This document shows positions 7,657 to 16,164 of a stretch of 57,929 bases of DNA, piece after piece. Location of the stretch: assembly GCA_037439685.1 (NCBI GenBank), contig JBBIVO010000002.1, positions 1-57,929 on the forward strand, in the 5' to 3' direction. The DNA comes from JAGTRB01 sp037439685 (GTDB lineage Archaea; Thermoproteota; Bathyarchaeia; TCS64). The translations under genes and the position numbers were made by a program. Within the stretch, counting starts at the first letter, position 1. Every line of letters starts with the position of its first letter. The notes below the pieces were generated by a model. The model saw nothing but the letters and a program-made list of their open reading frames with translations. It was not told where the DNA came from and ran no database searches.

Positions 7657-8730
7657 ATGAGGGGTTGGAGGCGGCCTCTTGGGAGCGGCTCAACCCAGAG
7701 TTCCAGCACCGAGACAGCAAACCTGAAGCTCTGCCTCGAGATCAGGGACCTGATCTTCAACGAGTTGACAAGTAACATCAAGGAGGAGGCCCCTCGGGTA
7801 AGGGAGCTCGCCGAGAGGGTCAGGCGTGGGCTGGAGATATCGATGATGAGGAGGCTCGAGCCCTATAGAGAGGTCTCAGGAGTAGATGCAGGTAGCCAGA
7901 TTCTGCCTCTAGCCTCAAGGCGTTACGCCGTCATCAGCGCGCTGGTTTACACCCTACCCCATGGAGAGAGGTACTTCGAGACTCCCGAGCCCTTAATCCT
8001 ACCGTACACCGTCTCCAACGATAGGTTTGAGGGCATCTTAAGCGCGCGGAGAGAGTCCAAACTCTTCGAGACCGCTTGCGGTTTCATAGACGAAGGGCGG
8101 AGGCCTCAACTCCTACTGGTAGACGGCCCCCTCTCATTCAGCGACCTCTGGAGCGGGGCTGGAAGGAGAAGCGACAGATCGAGGCTGGTTGCCGCGGTAA
8201 ACGGCCTTCTGGAGAGGTGCAGAGAGGGAGGAGTAATCCTCGCAGGGGTCGTTAAACGCTCATCCTCTAGGCATATCATCCGCCACCTTGGGCTTCAAGA
8301 CGAGACGGACCTATCGGACTCTTTCCTCCTGCTCCATGCTTTGAGGCCAGGGGAGAGGACCGGCCTCTTCTCCACTAGGAGCGATAGGCCGCCATCCTTA
8401 GGATCCCACCCCTCCACCGAGGCGGTTAAGGTTCCCATATACTCCTTCTTTGGGAGGTTCTCAAGGGACTGGTCCATTCCCCCCATGAGGGTGGACCTGC
8501 CAGACTTCTCCCTGAGCCACCTCGAGGATGTCGCCGACTACTGCTATAGCTCGAGCTTCTGGAATGGGGTTCCCCTTCCCATCCTAAAGGCCGATGAGGA
8601 GGTCCGCATCTCTAAACGGTTTATGAGCGAGATCTATGCCGAGGTCGTTGACCGCGTGGGGCGCCTAACTGGGGATGTCTCCCTCCTAGCTCCATTCTGG
8701 GGTGAGGGGAGATGGATGGGGATATACTAG
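7657..8730 (+). CDS. nurA: NurA-family 5'-to-3' DNA nuclease
   Basis: NurA nuclease, partner of the HerA translocase in archaeal DNA end resection with Mre11-Rad50. The N-terminal helical part leads to VSGVDAGSQ at about residue 75, which holds the first catalytic Asp of the RNase H-like fold. LLLVDGPLSFSD (about 150) supplies the second acidic strand, and GVILAGVVKRSSS follows the family pattern. Length of 357 residues is normal. ATG 7657 follows a TATA-like box. The 3' end overlaps herA by 19 bases, so the two are translated together. The unusual neighbourhood is the divergent winged-helix array upstream. Confidence 0.9.
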   Translation: MRGWRRPLGSGSTQSSSTETANLKLCLEIRDLIFNELTSNIKEEAPRVRELAERVRRGLEISMMRRLEPYREVSGVDAGSQILPLASRRYAVISALVYTLPHGERYFETPEPLILPYTVSNDRFEGILSARRESKLFETACGFIDEGRRPQLLLVDGPLSFSDLWSGAGRRSDRSRLVAAVNGLLERCREGGVILAGVVKRSSSRHIIRHLGLQDETDLSDSFLLLHALRPGERTGLFSTRSDRPPSLGSHPSTEAVKVPIYSFFGRFSRDWSIPPMRVDLPDFSLSHLEDVADYCYSSSFWNGVPLPILKADEEVRISKRFMSEIYAEVVDRVGRLTGDVSLLAPFWGEGRWMGIY

Positions 8731-10325
8731 CAGGATACGTATACAGCCTTACAGGGGAGTACCCCATAGACGAGATTAACATAATCCTCCTTAGGGATTC
8801 GGGGCTGGCGAGGGGCGACCTGGTATATGTGAACCACCCTAGGAATGGGTCTCCAGTGCTCTACCAGGTTAGGGAGGTCTACCCTAGAAAGAGGGTTAGG
8901 GAGTATGAGGCTGCGTTGTTGACTGAGGGGAGGCTGGTAGAATACTCGGACTGGGTCGTGCACGCTACAGCATATCAATGGGGATGGATCGATGAGGAGG
9001 GTGATCTAAGGCCTCTAAGGCACCATATACCCCCTCAGACCCCCGTCTACCTTGCAGGGAGAGATGTGATAGAGAGATTTGTGAGGCCTGAGGGGGATTG
9101 GAGGCTCCTCCTTGGAGTGGACCCATCCAGCGACCTGAAGGTCGAACTCGACGTCTATCACCTGATCAGGCAGTCATGCCTCATCTGCGGCTCCGTCGGC
9201 AGCGGCAAAACCACAACGGCCCTCTCCCTGATCTACAGGGCCTCCCTCCTCAACCCTCCCGTGAGGTTCTTCATCGTCGACAAGGATGGAGAGTACGCCT
9301 CCCTGGTTGAGAGGCTCCCCCCTAACATGGCCATTAGGATCCCGTGGAGGAGCTTCTATCACCCCTCCGAGGTCTCGTGGGAGGACTACCTCTCCGAGTT
9401 CGGTTGGCAGAAGGCGTGGTGGAACTCGAAGATCCTCTTCAGGGCCCTGAGGAACCTCTACTCGACTAGAAGCCCTGTGACCAAGGCAAACCTCAGGAGG
9501 GCCCTAAGGCTTGTGACCCCAGATTCGATAGGCTTTGGGAAGAAGGAGACGGAGTTCGAGAGCTATATGCAGCAGGTGGTGAACTCCATCAACGGCTCGA
9601 GGCTTATCCCAGAGGCGGAGACCACCCCAATAGATCCCGTCGAGCTGCTTGAGAGCCACAGGGTCGTGATCATGGATCTATCCCATGGGAGGGACACCTG
9701 GCCTCAGAAACAGACGGTGATAGCCCAGGTTTTGAGGAGGGTCTTCAACGAGGCCTTGGAGAACAAGCTCTTCGGCTGCATAATCGTATTGGAGGAGGCG
9801 ATGTACTATGCCCCGCAGCGAGGGGTCTTCGAGATAGGGACGAAGGAGAGCAGGTCCAGGCTCCTGAGCATCCTGAAAGAGATAGCTACGAATGGGGGGA
9901 GGAACGGGGTTGGATTGTGGATCGTGACCCAGAGGCTCGCGACGGTCGATAAGACCGTAGTAACCCAGTGCGCCAACAACGTCATATGCCACTCCCTTGA
10001 GGACCTGGATAGACAGAGGCTGGCGGAGATCGTTGGAGGGGAGTTCGCAAACCTCTTAGGCGACCTCCCGAGAGGAGAGGCCGTCGTTAAGGGGACAGCC
10101 CTTAAATGCAGGTTTCCCGTATGGGTCAGGGTTCTACCCGAGGTGTTTCCAGGATCCTCGACCTCAAGCCCATTATCGAGATTCAGAAAGATGGAGGCCC
10201 AAAACCAGGGGTTGGCCCAGCCTCTCAGGCCAACCCTACCTCCATTAGATGGAGCTATTAGGGCGCAGAGCCTGCGCCCACTCGTTAAAGCGGCCTCCCC
10301 TGATGATATGCTGTTTAGGGGATAG
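8712..10325 (+). CDS. herA: HerA-family DNA translocase ATPase
   Basis: Hexameric FtsK/HerA ATPase that drives NurA during end resection. The first 110 residues form the HAS-barrel-like domain. Walker A is GSVGSGKTTT at about residues 159-168 and Walker B is IIVLEEA at about 357-363. VTQRLATVDKTVVTQCANNVICHSLE matches the sensor/arginine-finger region of the family. Length of 537 residues is normal. The start ATG lies inside the end of nurA. After the core, the C-terminal 50 residues are low in complexity. The nurA-herA order and overlap confirm the call. Confidence 0.93.
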   Translation: MDGDILAGYVYSLTGEYPIDEINIILLRDSGLARGDLVYVNHPRNGSPVLYQVREVYPRKRVREYEAALLTEGRLVEYSDWVVHATAYQWGWIDEEGDLRPLRHHIPPQTPVYLAGRDVIERFVRPEGDWRLLLGVDPSSDLKVELDVYHLIRQSCLICGSVGSGKTTTALSLIYRASLLNPPVRFFIVDKDGEYASLVERLPPNMAIRIPWRSFYHPSEVSWEDYLSEFGWQKAWWNSKILFRALRNLYSTRSPVTKANLRRALRLVTPDSIGFGKKETEFESYMQQVVNSINGSRLIPEAETTPIDPVELLESHRVVIMDLSHGRDTWPQKQTVIAQVLRRVFNEALENKLFGCIIVLEEAMYYAPQRGVFEIGTKESRSRLLSILKEIATNGGRNGVGLWIVTQRLATVDKTVVTQCANNVICHSLEDLDRQRLAEIVGGEFANLLGDLPRGEAVVKGTALKCRFPVWVRVLPEVFPGSSTSSPLSRFRKMEAQNQGLAQPLRPTLPPLDGAIRAQSLRPLVKAASPDDMLFRG

Positions 10326-10380
10326 GCTCGAGGGGTTGAATCCTCCTCGGCCAGCTCCCCTCTCCTGGGCTGCTCTGATA

Positions 10381-11301
10381 ATGCTGATTAACATCCTCCA
10401 CAAGGGTACTCCTGGTGATCCGTTGGCAGCATCGAGGATCGGTGAGAGCCCGATCAGGGTTGGATGCATCCAATTTGAGCCTAGGGTGGGGGAGAAGGAG
10501 GAGAACCTGAAGGGGGTCCTCAGGCTGGTTGAGGAGGCTGCTGGTAAAGGAGCCGGCCTGATCCTCCTGCCAGAGCTTGCCAACACGGGGTATGTCTTCG
10601 AGTCGAGGAGGGAGGCCTATGAGCTATCCGAGGAGGTTCCCGAGGGCGAGACGGTGAGGGAGTGGGTCGATCTCTCAAAGAGCCGAGGGGTCTATCTTGT
10701 GGGCGGCATCGCCGAGAGGGATGGGGGGGCGCTTTATAACACCTCTGTCATGGTCGGGCCTGAGGGATATCTCGGCAAGTATAGGAAGCTCCACCTCTGG
10801 GACAGGGAGAAGCTCTTCTTCGAGCCTGGGGACGTGGGCCTCCCAGTCTTCCAGACCCCCATCGGCAGGTTGGCCATGGCCATCTGCTACGACCTCTGGT
10901 TCCCCGAGACCGTGAGGATATACTCCCTCAAGGGGGCCGACATGGTCCTTATGCCGACGAACTGGGTCTGCGTCGAGGACATGGTTAAGGAGGGGCGCCT
11001 GGTCGAGGCCCTCTGCGTAGCCCAGGCCCACATGAACGGCGTCTACGTCGCCGCAGCTGATAGGGTAGGGGTTGAGAGAGGTCAACGTTTCCTCGGGAGG
11101 AGCATGGTGGTCTCTCCGAGGGGTGGGATCCTGGCAGGTCCAGCCAGCTATGAGGATGAGGAGGTGATCTACGCCGACCTCAACCTCACCGATTCCAGGC
11201 TTAGGAAGAGGAGGACAAGCCTGAACCACATCATCCTGGACAGGAGGATCGACGTATACGGCGCCCTCCTAGGCCTCGATGAGCCCCCCTTCAGCTGGTA
11301 G
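10381..11301 (+). CDS. Carbon-nitrogen hydrolase (nitrilase superfamily)
   Basis: Amidase of the nitrilase superfamily. The catalytic Glu is in LLPELANTGY, the Lys in YRKLHLWDREK and the Cys in MAICYDLWFPE. The branch resembles N-carbamoyl-amino acid or beta-ureidopropionate amidohydrolases, but the substrate cannot be fixed. The open frame runs back to 10249 inside herA. I chose ATG 10381; TTG 10423, closer to the conserved IRVGCIQFEP, is also possible, since the first 20 residues look unconserved. It converges on an amidohydrolase gene 12 bases away. Confidence 0.87.
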   Translation: MLINILHKGTPGDPLAASRIGESPIRVGCIQFEPRVGEKEENLKGVLRLVEEAAGKGAGLILLPELANTGYVFESRREAYELSEEVPEGETVREWVDLSKSRGVYLVGGIAERDGGALYNTSVMVGPEGYLGKYRKLHLWDREKLFFEPGDVGLPVFQTPIGRLAMAICYDLWFPETVRIYSLKGADMVLMPTNWVCVEDMVKEGRLVEALCVAQAHMNGVYVAAADRVGVERGQRFLGRSMVVSPRGGILAGPASYEDEEVIYADLNLTDSRLRKRRTSLNHIILDRRIDVYGALLGLDEPPFSW

Positions 11302-11313
11302 ACGGCGGGCTCC

Positions 11314-12297
11314 TCAGAGCTTCAGAAGCCTAGCTGCGTTCTCCCCAAGGATCCAACCCTTCTCATCCTCCCCTATCCTGAGCCTCATGACCCTCTCAAC
11401 AGCCCTCTCTATGTCTCCTATCTGGTGGGGGTGGTCGCTCCCCAGCACGATCTTTCCGGCGCCCGAGAAGGCGTACGTCGACATCAGTACATCCTCGTCG
11501 TAGCAGATGGAGTCCATCCATATCTCCCGAAGGTATCGGGAGGGGGGCTCGGAGATCTCGGCCTTGCACTCCGGGTAGGCCTCGAATCCGCGGTCTATCC
11601 TCCCCCTTAGGTAGGGGAAGACCCCTCCGAGGTGGGAGGCCACGAGCTTCAGCCCAGGCAGCCTCTTAAGGACACCGCTGAAGACCAGCCTTAGGATGGA
11701 GAGGGTGGTATCAACCCCGAAGCCAAGGATGGGGACAAGCCTGTAATCTCCCATGGCCTTCTGGTTGATGGGGCTTGCGGGATGGATGAACAAGGGAACA
11801 TCAAGCTCGACGGCCTTCCCGTAGACCTGAAGGAAGGGCTCCCAGTCTAGGGGCCTCCCATCCACGTTAGACATCAGTGTGGCCCCCCTCAGCCCGCACT
11901 CCTTCACCGCCCTCTCGAGCTCCTCGGCAGCCGCCTGCGGGTCCTGCATCGGCAGGGCGGCTAGGGCTGTGAACCTGTCCGGATGCTTCTCCACTATCCT
12001 TCCAAACTCGTCGTTTGTCACCCTTGCAAGCCTTATGCCCCTCTCGGCCGACTCCCTCTCCACGCCTGGTGTGGTGAGGGTGAGGACCTGCATATCTACC
12101 CCGAACCTGTCCATGTCTTCGATCCTCTCCTCTAGGTTGATGTGGGAGCCGGCAACTATGTTATAGTCCCCCTCATAGCTGATGATCGTTCTTCCCCTCT
12201 CATCCGTTGAAAGGGAGGCGAAGCCCACCCCCCTCCTCAACTCCTCCAAGTAGGCTCTCGGGTAGAAGTGGCTGTGAAAATCTATTATCAGGCCCAT
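11314..12297 (-). CDS. Amidohydrolase of the ACMSD / Amidohydro_2 family
   Basis: TIM-barrel metal-dependent hydrolase or decarboxylase. The metal ligands are in IDFHSHFYP at the N-terminus, FIHPASP mid-protein and LVASHLGG, with a catalytic Asp in GSDHPH. This set matches the aminocarboxymuconate-semialdehyde decarboxylase (ACMSD) group, whose members decarboxylate aromatic acids or hydrolyse lactones. Length of 327 residues is normal and ATG 12297 begins right at MGLIIDFHSH. It stands alone, facing the nitrilase gene. The substrate is not predictable. Confidence 0.88.
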   Translation of the reverse strand: MGLIIDFHSHFYPRAYLEELRRGVGFASLSTDERGRTIISYEGDYNIVAGSHINLEERIEDMDRFGVDMQVLTLTTPGVERESAERGIRLARVTNDEFGRIVEKHPDRFTALAALPMQDPQAAAEELERAVKECGLRGATLMSNVDGRPLDWEPFLQVYGKAVELDVPLFIHPASPINQKAMGDYRLVPILGFGVDTTLSILRLVFSGVLKRLPGLKLVASHLGGVFPYLRGRIDRGFEAYPECKAEISEPPSRYLREIWMDSICYDEDVLMSTYAFSGAGKIVLGSDHPHQIGDIERAVERVMRLRIGEDEKGWILGENAARLLKL

Positions 12298-12391
12298 TGC
12301 AGCCTACTCTATCCCAGGTCCTGGATAAAAATCGATTGGATGGATGGAAACGGCCTAGAAGAGGGAGGTTATAAATAGTCATGGTATAGGT

Positions 12392-12985
12392 CTACGAGAA
12401 GAGCCCCTTAAGATATTGGGAGAAGCCCCTTCTCCCCGCTAGGCCGGCGAGGAGCAGCCCCACCATCACCATCTCTATGAACGCCTTTATGAGGATCTGG
12501 AAGGCCAGCATCCTAGCTATCAACCCCGGTAGCCCGAAGGCTATCGGAAAGATGTAGATGAAGAGGAGGGCTGTGTAGGCCCCCTCCGGGATATAGGAGG
12601 CTACCGTGGCTGGAACCATTATGAGCCTCCGGTTCGAACCGGAGCCCAGCCTTCGGAGTAGGAGGCCCCCAGTCAATCCGGTGAGGGCCTTTCCGAGGGG
12701 GAGGCCGAAGCCCGTTATCAGGTTCCCCTTCGAGAAGCCGAACTCGTAGGAGGCGATGAGCCCTCCGACCAGCCCTGTGAGGCAGCCAGTGGGGGGCCCT
12801 CCGAAGAAGGCGGCTAGGAAGGTTGCCATATGGGAGAGGTCTAGGGCTATGGAGATGCTTATTGGGCCTAGGGGGAGGGAGGGGATTAGGGGGGCCACCC
12901 TTACGGAGAGGAGGGAGAGGGCATTTCCAAGGGCTCCGAGAAGCCCGGTCACGGCGATCCTCTTCGATGACCAAGCCCTCATCAT
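12392..12985 (-). CDS. Multi-pass membrane protein, ECF transporter S-component-like
   Basis: About 198 residues with five or six hydrophobic segments (IAVTGLLGALGNAL, SISIALDLSHMATFLAAFFGG, CLTGLVGGLIA, YTALLFIYIFPIAF, and MVMVGLLLAGLAG). The GPPTGCLTGLVGGL segment and overall size resemble the substrate-binding S component of energy-coupling-factor vitamin transporters. No ATPase or T component is nearby, so it would use shared ones. Starts at ATG 12985 or 12982, with GAGGTG just upstream on the minus strand; the open frame continues to 13021. Substrate unknown. Confidence 0.62.
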   Translation of the reverse strand: MMRAWSSKRIAVTGLLGALGNALSLLSVRVAPLIPSLPLGPISISIALDLSHMATFLAAFFGGPPTGCLTGLVGGLIASYEFGFSKGNLITGFGLPLGKALTGLTGGLLLRRLGSGSNRRLIMVPATVASYIPEGAYTALLFIYIFPIAFGLPGLIARMLAFQILIKAFIEMVMVGLLLAGLAGRRGFSQYLKGLFS

Positions 12986-13112
12986 GGACACCTCGATAGG
13001 CCCCATATCCGCTATCACCAATTTAAGAGTTTCTACTAAAAAAGGAGTAAACTACGGATCGGCCTCGATATGGAGCAGATTAAATGGGGGAGAGTCCCCT
13101 AGACCCTCGGGG

Positions 13113-13640
13113 ATGTCGGTATACGTCTTTAGGCTCGGCCATAGGCCCAAGAGGGATGAGAGGATAACAACCCACCTCATGCTCGTGGCTAGGGCCTTCG
13201 GGGCCTCAGGGGCCTACTACAGCGGGGTTAGAGACCCCTCCATGGAGGGGTCCATCAGGAGGGTATGCGAGAACTGGGGGGGAAGGTTCAGCCTTGAGTA
13301 CGTTTCAGACTGGAAGAGGAGCGTGAGGCGCTGGAGGGAGACGGGCAGGGTGGTCCACCTCACCATGTACGGCCTCCCCCTGACGGAGTTGATCCCCCTC
13401 ATAAGGTCGGATCCCCATCCCAAGCTGGTGGTTGTAGGGGGGGCAAAGGTTCCTGGGGAGGCCTTCAGGCTGGCGGACTGGAACATATCGGTAACCTCCC
13501 AACCCCACTCGGAGGTGAGCGCCCTGGCGGTTTTCCTCCACGAGCTCTATGAAGGGAAGGAGCTCAGCCTCACCTTCGAAGGGGCGAGGCTGAGGGTAGT
13601 CCCCCAGGCCAGGGGGAGACGGGTTGAGGCCCTTAGATAG
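13113..13640 (+). CDS. trm56: tRNA (cytidine-56 2'-O)-methyltransferase
   Basis: Archaea-specific SPOUT methyltransferase that makes Cm56 in the T-loop of tRNAs. It begins MSVYVFRLGHRPKRDERITTH, the typical Trm56 start, and the knot region is seen in VVVGGAKVPGEAF and SVTSQPHSEVSALAVFL. Length of about 175 residues is normal. The open frame extends upstream to 12756 across the divergent gene, but the family start at ATG 13113 is clear. The AT-rich stretch at 13022-13070 probably contains divergent promoters for this gene and the ECF-like gene. Confidence 0.92.
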   Translation: MSVYVFRLGHRPKRDERITTHLMLVARAFGASGAYYSGVRDPSMEGSIRRVCENWGGRFSLEYVSDWKRSVRRWRETGRVVHLTMYGLPLTELIPLIRSDPHPKLVVVGGAKVPGEAFRLADWNISVTSQPHSEVSALAVFLHELYEGKELSLTFEGARLRVVPQARGRRVEALR

Positions 13641-13824
13641 GAGAGCATCGAGGGGAGGCCACTCGATGAGGTGTGGTCGGCTGTGCCGCTGAAAAGCCTT
13701 TAGGGTCTGTGCGCATATCCCATATGATCCTCACAATAAAGGGGAGCTTGCGCCTACCGCCTCCCCTTACGAGCCTGTTGTCTGAGCATCCCTTCCTACA
13801 CCGTTTAAAGATTTAAGTCTCCTC

Positions 13825-14376
13825 ATGTTTATGATATTTGGAAAGGAAAGCACCTGCGAAGGATGGGCCTTGAACAGCAATGAGGAGAACCTTCTAGAGT
13901 TAGCAGGGCTCCTCGGAGGCAAGGAGGGGGTGGAGATAGTCAAGGCCTTATGTGAGAGTGGGGAGGTCACCGTCGAGGAGATCTCTGCCAAGACAGGGAT
14001 CCAGATAAACACCGTTAGGAGGCTGCTCTACAAGCTCTATAATCATAGCCTAGTTACGAGCAGGAGGTCAAGGGATAAGGATACAGGTTGGTTCATCTTC
14101 CAGTGGAGGCTTCAACCAGAGCTCGTAGACGCCTATATCCAGAGTATGAAGCAGAAGATCCTGAAGAAGCTTAAGACGAGGCTTGAGTACGAGCGACAAC
14201 ACGAGTTCTACCACTGCGGCTCATCCGGCTGCCCGAAGGTCGCCTTCGAGGTGGCCATGGAGACCCTCTTCAAGTGCCCATCATGCGGAAAGCCCCTGAA
14301 TCCCATGGATAATCTGGCTTCTATAGAGTTCCTGGAGAAGAAGATAGAGGAGCTTGAGGAGGAGCTGAAGGCTTGA
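13825..14376 (+). CDS. tfe: Transcription factor E, alpha subunit (TFE)
   Basis: Archaeal homologue of TFIIE-alpha that stabilises promoter opening by RNA polymerase. An extended winged helix occupies about residues 10-95 (LLGGKEGVEIVKALCESGEVTVEEIS, recognition helix INTVRRLLYKLYNHSLV). A coiled region (KQKILKKLKTRLEYERQ) leads to a zinc ribbon whose ligands are HCGSSGCPK and KCPSCGKPL. Length of 183 residues is normal. The TATA-like gtttaaagatt at about 13803 is 22-28 bases before ATG 13825 and ATG 13831, which fits a leaderless mRNA. It overlaps the HD gene by four bases. Confidence 0.95.
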   Translation: MFMIFGKESTCEGWALNSNEENLLELAGLLGGKEGVEIVKALCESGEVTVEEISAKTGIQINTVRRLLYKLYNHSLVTSRRSRDKDTGWFIFQWRLQPELVDAYIQSMKQKILKKLKTRLEYERQHEFYHCGSSGCPKVAFEVAMETLFKCPSCGKPLNPMDNLASIEFLEKKIEELEEELKA

Positions 14377-14900
14377 AGACCCCCGAGAGGGAGGAGGCCA
14401 TAAATATCCTGAGGAGGGCTGGATGCAGCCCACCCCTTATAGAGCACTGCATGAGCGTGTGCAAGATCGCATTGGAGATCGCTGAGGAGATCAGGAGAAG
14501 GGGGATAGAGGTGGAAATGCCTCTCGTGGAGGCGGGGGCCCTCCTCCACGACATAGGGAGATGTAGAACCCACTCAGTCGAGCACGGGGCTATAGGTGGA
14601 GAGATGGCCAGGAAGATGGGCCTACCCGAGCCCCTGGCGAGGATAATAGAGAGGCATGTGGGGGGAGGGATCACCCCAGCTGAGGCTGAGAGGATAGGCC
14701 TGGAGAGGAGAAACTATATGCCTGAGACGCTGGAGGAGAAGATCGTTGCTTACGCGGATAAGCTCATCGAAGGGGATAGAAGGATCCCGATAGAGGAGAC
14801 CGTGGAAAAATTCGCTGAGGAGCTCGGATGGGAGCACCCGGCGATAGACAGGCTCAGAGCCCTCCACGAGGAGATGTTGAGGCTCATCAACCCGAGATGA
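14373..14900 (+). CDS. HD-domain phosphohydrolase, archaeal TIGR00295-like
   Basis: A 175-residue HD protein. Metal ligands are HCMSVCKIALEI (first His), GALLHDIGRCRTHSVEHG (HD pair and the following His) and ERHVGGGITPAEAE; AYADKLIEG supplies the last Asp. It resembles an archaeal uncharacterised HD family next to nucleotide or tRNA metabolism genes. Start is TTG 14373, sharing four bases (TTGA) with the TFE stop, so the two are coupled. tRNA-Val starts 20 bases downstream. The substrate is unknown; a nucleotide phosphatase role is only a guess from the fold. Confidence 0.85.
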   Translation: MKTPEREEAINILRRAGCSPPLIEHCMSVCKIALEIAEEIRRRGIEVEMPLVEAGALLHDIGRCRTHSVEHGAIGGEMARKMGLPEPLARIIERHVGGGITPAEAERIGLERRNYMPETLEEKIVAYADKLIEGDRRIPIEETVEKFAEELGWEHPAIDRLRALHEEMLRLINPR

Positions 14901-14920
14901 GAGAGATAGCAGAACAGGAG

Positions 14921-14995
14921 GGGCCGGTCGTCTAGCCTGGTCGGGACGCTGCCCTTACGAGGCAGAGGTCGCCGGTTCAAGTCCGGCCCGGCCCA
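14921..14995 (+). tRNA. tRNA-Val(TAC)
   Basis: A complete cloverleaf: acceptor GGGCCGG pairs with CCGGCCC, anticodon stem CTGCC/GGCAG encloses loop CTTACGA (anticodon TAC, Val), and T-arm GCCGG-TTCAAGT-CCGGC is perfect. Discriminator A; CCA is not encoded. No intron. An integrase N-terminal fragment starts 53 bases downstream, marking this tRNA as an integration site. Confidence 0.96.
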
Positions 14996-15047
14996 CTAAA
15001 TTTTTTAAGCGAATCCTTATATTCTTGAAGTCCCCTCATCACTTTTG

Positions 15048-15263
15048 ATGGGTATGATGTCTAAGTATGTGCATTTGTTGGAGGATGCGGATGTTAAGCG
15101 TTGGTTTGATAATTTGGCCGCTAAGTCTGTTGTGACTGCTACTGTTTATCTTAGGACTTTGGGCTTCTTCTGTGAGCTTAATGGGATGAGCCCAAAGGCG
15201 ATTTTGAAGGTTGCCGGAACTAAGACTTTCAGGGACAGCTTCACTGATTTTGTTAGGAGGAAG
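15048..15263 (+). pseudogene. N-terminal stump of archaeal tyrosine integrase, fused to FmdE-like remnant
   Basis: The first ~70 residues (SKYVHLL.. VKRWFDNLAAKSVVTATVYLRTLGFFCELNGMSPK, then FRDSFTDFVRRKAG) are the SAM-like core-binding domain of an archaeal site-specific recombinase. The catalytic domain is absent. From about 15260 the frame continues in FmdE-like sequence, so the two genes have been joined. The stump sits just after tRNA-Val, behind a promoter-like gaatccttatatt (15011-15023). The promoter and protein match the relic after tRNA-Lys at 46711. The exact junction is an estimate (15255-15275). Confidence 0.75.
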
Positions 15264-15860
15264 GCTGGGGAAGCGGAGACCGTTAGCGAAGAGGTTCTTG
15301 CCATTATTGAATGCAACAACTGTTTTTGCTGATGGTGTACAGGTCGCGACGGGCTGCACCCTCGGGAATAACTGTCTAGCATATCTCGATACTGGAAAAA
15401 CGCGTTGACGCTGGTGAGAAGGAGCGATCGGAAGGGGGTCAGGGTTTACATTGACGGAGAAAAGCTTCGTGAGAAACACTTCCGGGGGGAGGCATTGGAA
15501 CTTTTTGATAAGGTTGTTGTTAGGAGGGAGGGAACCCCGGAAGACGCTGAAAAATTGCGGAAAATGTGGACGGAGATAGGGTACGCCATGGGCGAAATCC
15601 CTGAGGAAGAGTTCAAGATCGAAGAAGTTAACGTGAGCGAGATCGAGAGGGCGCCCATCTTCGAGAGCATTAGATGCGAAAGATGCGGGGAGCTGGCCAT
15701 GAAAACCCGCATACGCTATATCGACGGCAAACCATTTTGCCTCAGCTGTATAGGCGAATGCGACGCCCTCGTCGGGAGAGGCATAGTGCAACGCTTCAAA
15801 ATTCCATTTTCACGGGGTGAAGGTTATGAGGAAGGGTTTAAACAGGCGCTCAAGGCATAA
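15264..15860 (+). pseudogene. FmdE-like protein, N-terminus lost and frame broken twice
   Basis: FmdE-family features are CNNCF followed by ADGVQVATGCTLGNN, the LVRRSDRKGVRVYIDGE block and a zinc finger near the end (IRCERCGELAMK.. YIDGKPFCLSC). The N-terminal HGH/CPG region typical of the family is missing; integrase sequence takes its place. Two breaks occur: an extra T in the T5 run at 15319-15323 and one base missing in the A5 run near 15391-15395. They compensate, so the frame from 15405 is the same as that of the integrase stump. Either the gene is decaying or these are sequencing errors; the long C-terminal part (15405-15860) is otherwise intact. Confidence 0.7.
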
Positions 15861-15976
15861 TTCTGATAGCGGCCATAATCGCCGCGGGCTCCTTCGCGAT
15901 TAGGCGCCATCTGCCCGCCGACCGCACATCCCATTCAGAAAGCTATGTGGATATTCTTTGCAGAAATGGATCAGCC

Positions 15977-16160
15977 CATGGCGCAGTGGCGTGTCCAAAA
16001 ATGTTTAATAGACCTGTCTTTGACCGTATTTTTCACCTTTATCCAGTCTTCAGCCTTCCTCCTCAACCAGCCGAAAGAGAAGAGGCCTCTCCTCCCCCCA
16101 TCATTTCAGCCTAGAAAACAGAATTTCGTAAGCAATTATTGGACACGCCCATGGCGCAGT
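15977..16160. mobile_element. MITE-like element of ~162 bp with inverted ends and 11-bp flanking direct repeat
   Basis: The inverted ends are GGCGTGTCCAA at 15988-15998 and TTGGACACGCC at 16139-16149. Identical 11-bp sequence CATGGCGCAGT flanks them at 15977-15987 and 16150-16160 and looks like a target duplication; the match extends to 14 bp if GCC of the right end is included. The inside has no credible gene. A defective transposase lies immediately to the right. I cannot assign an IS family; 11-bp duplications occur in IS4-like groups. Confidence 0.7.
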
Positions 16161-16164
16161 AAAC

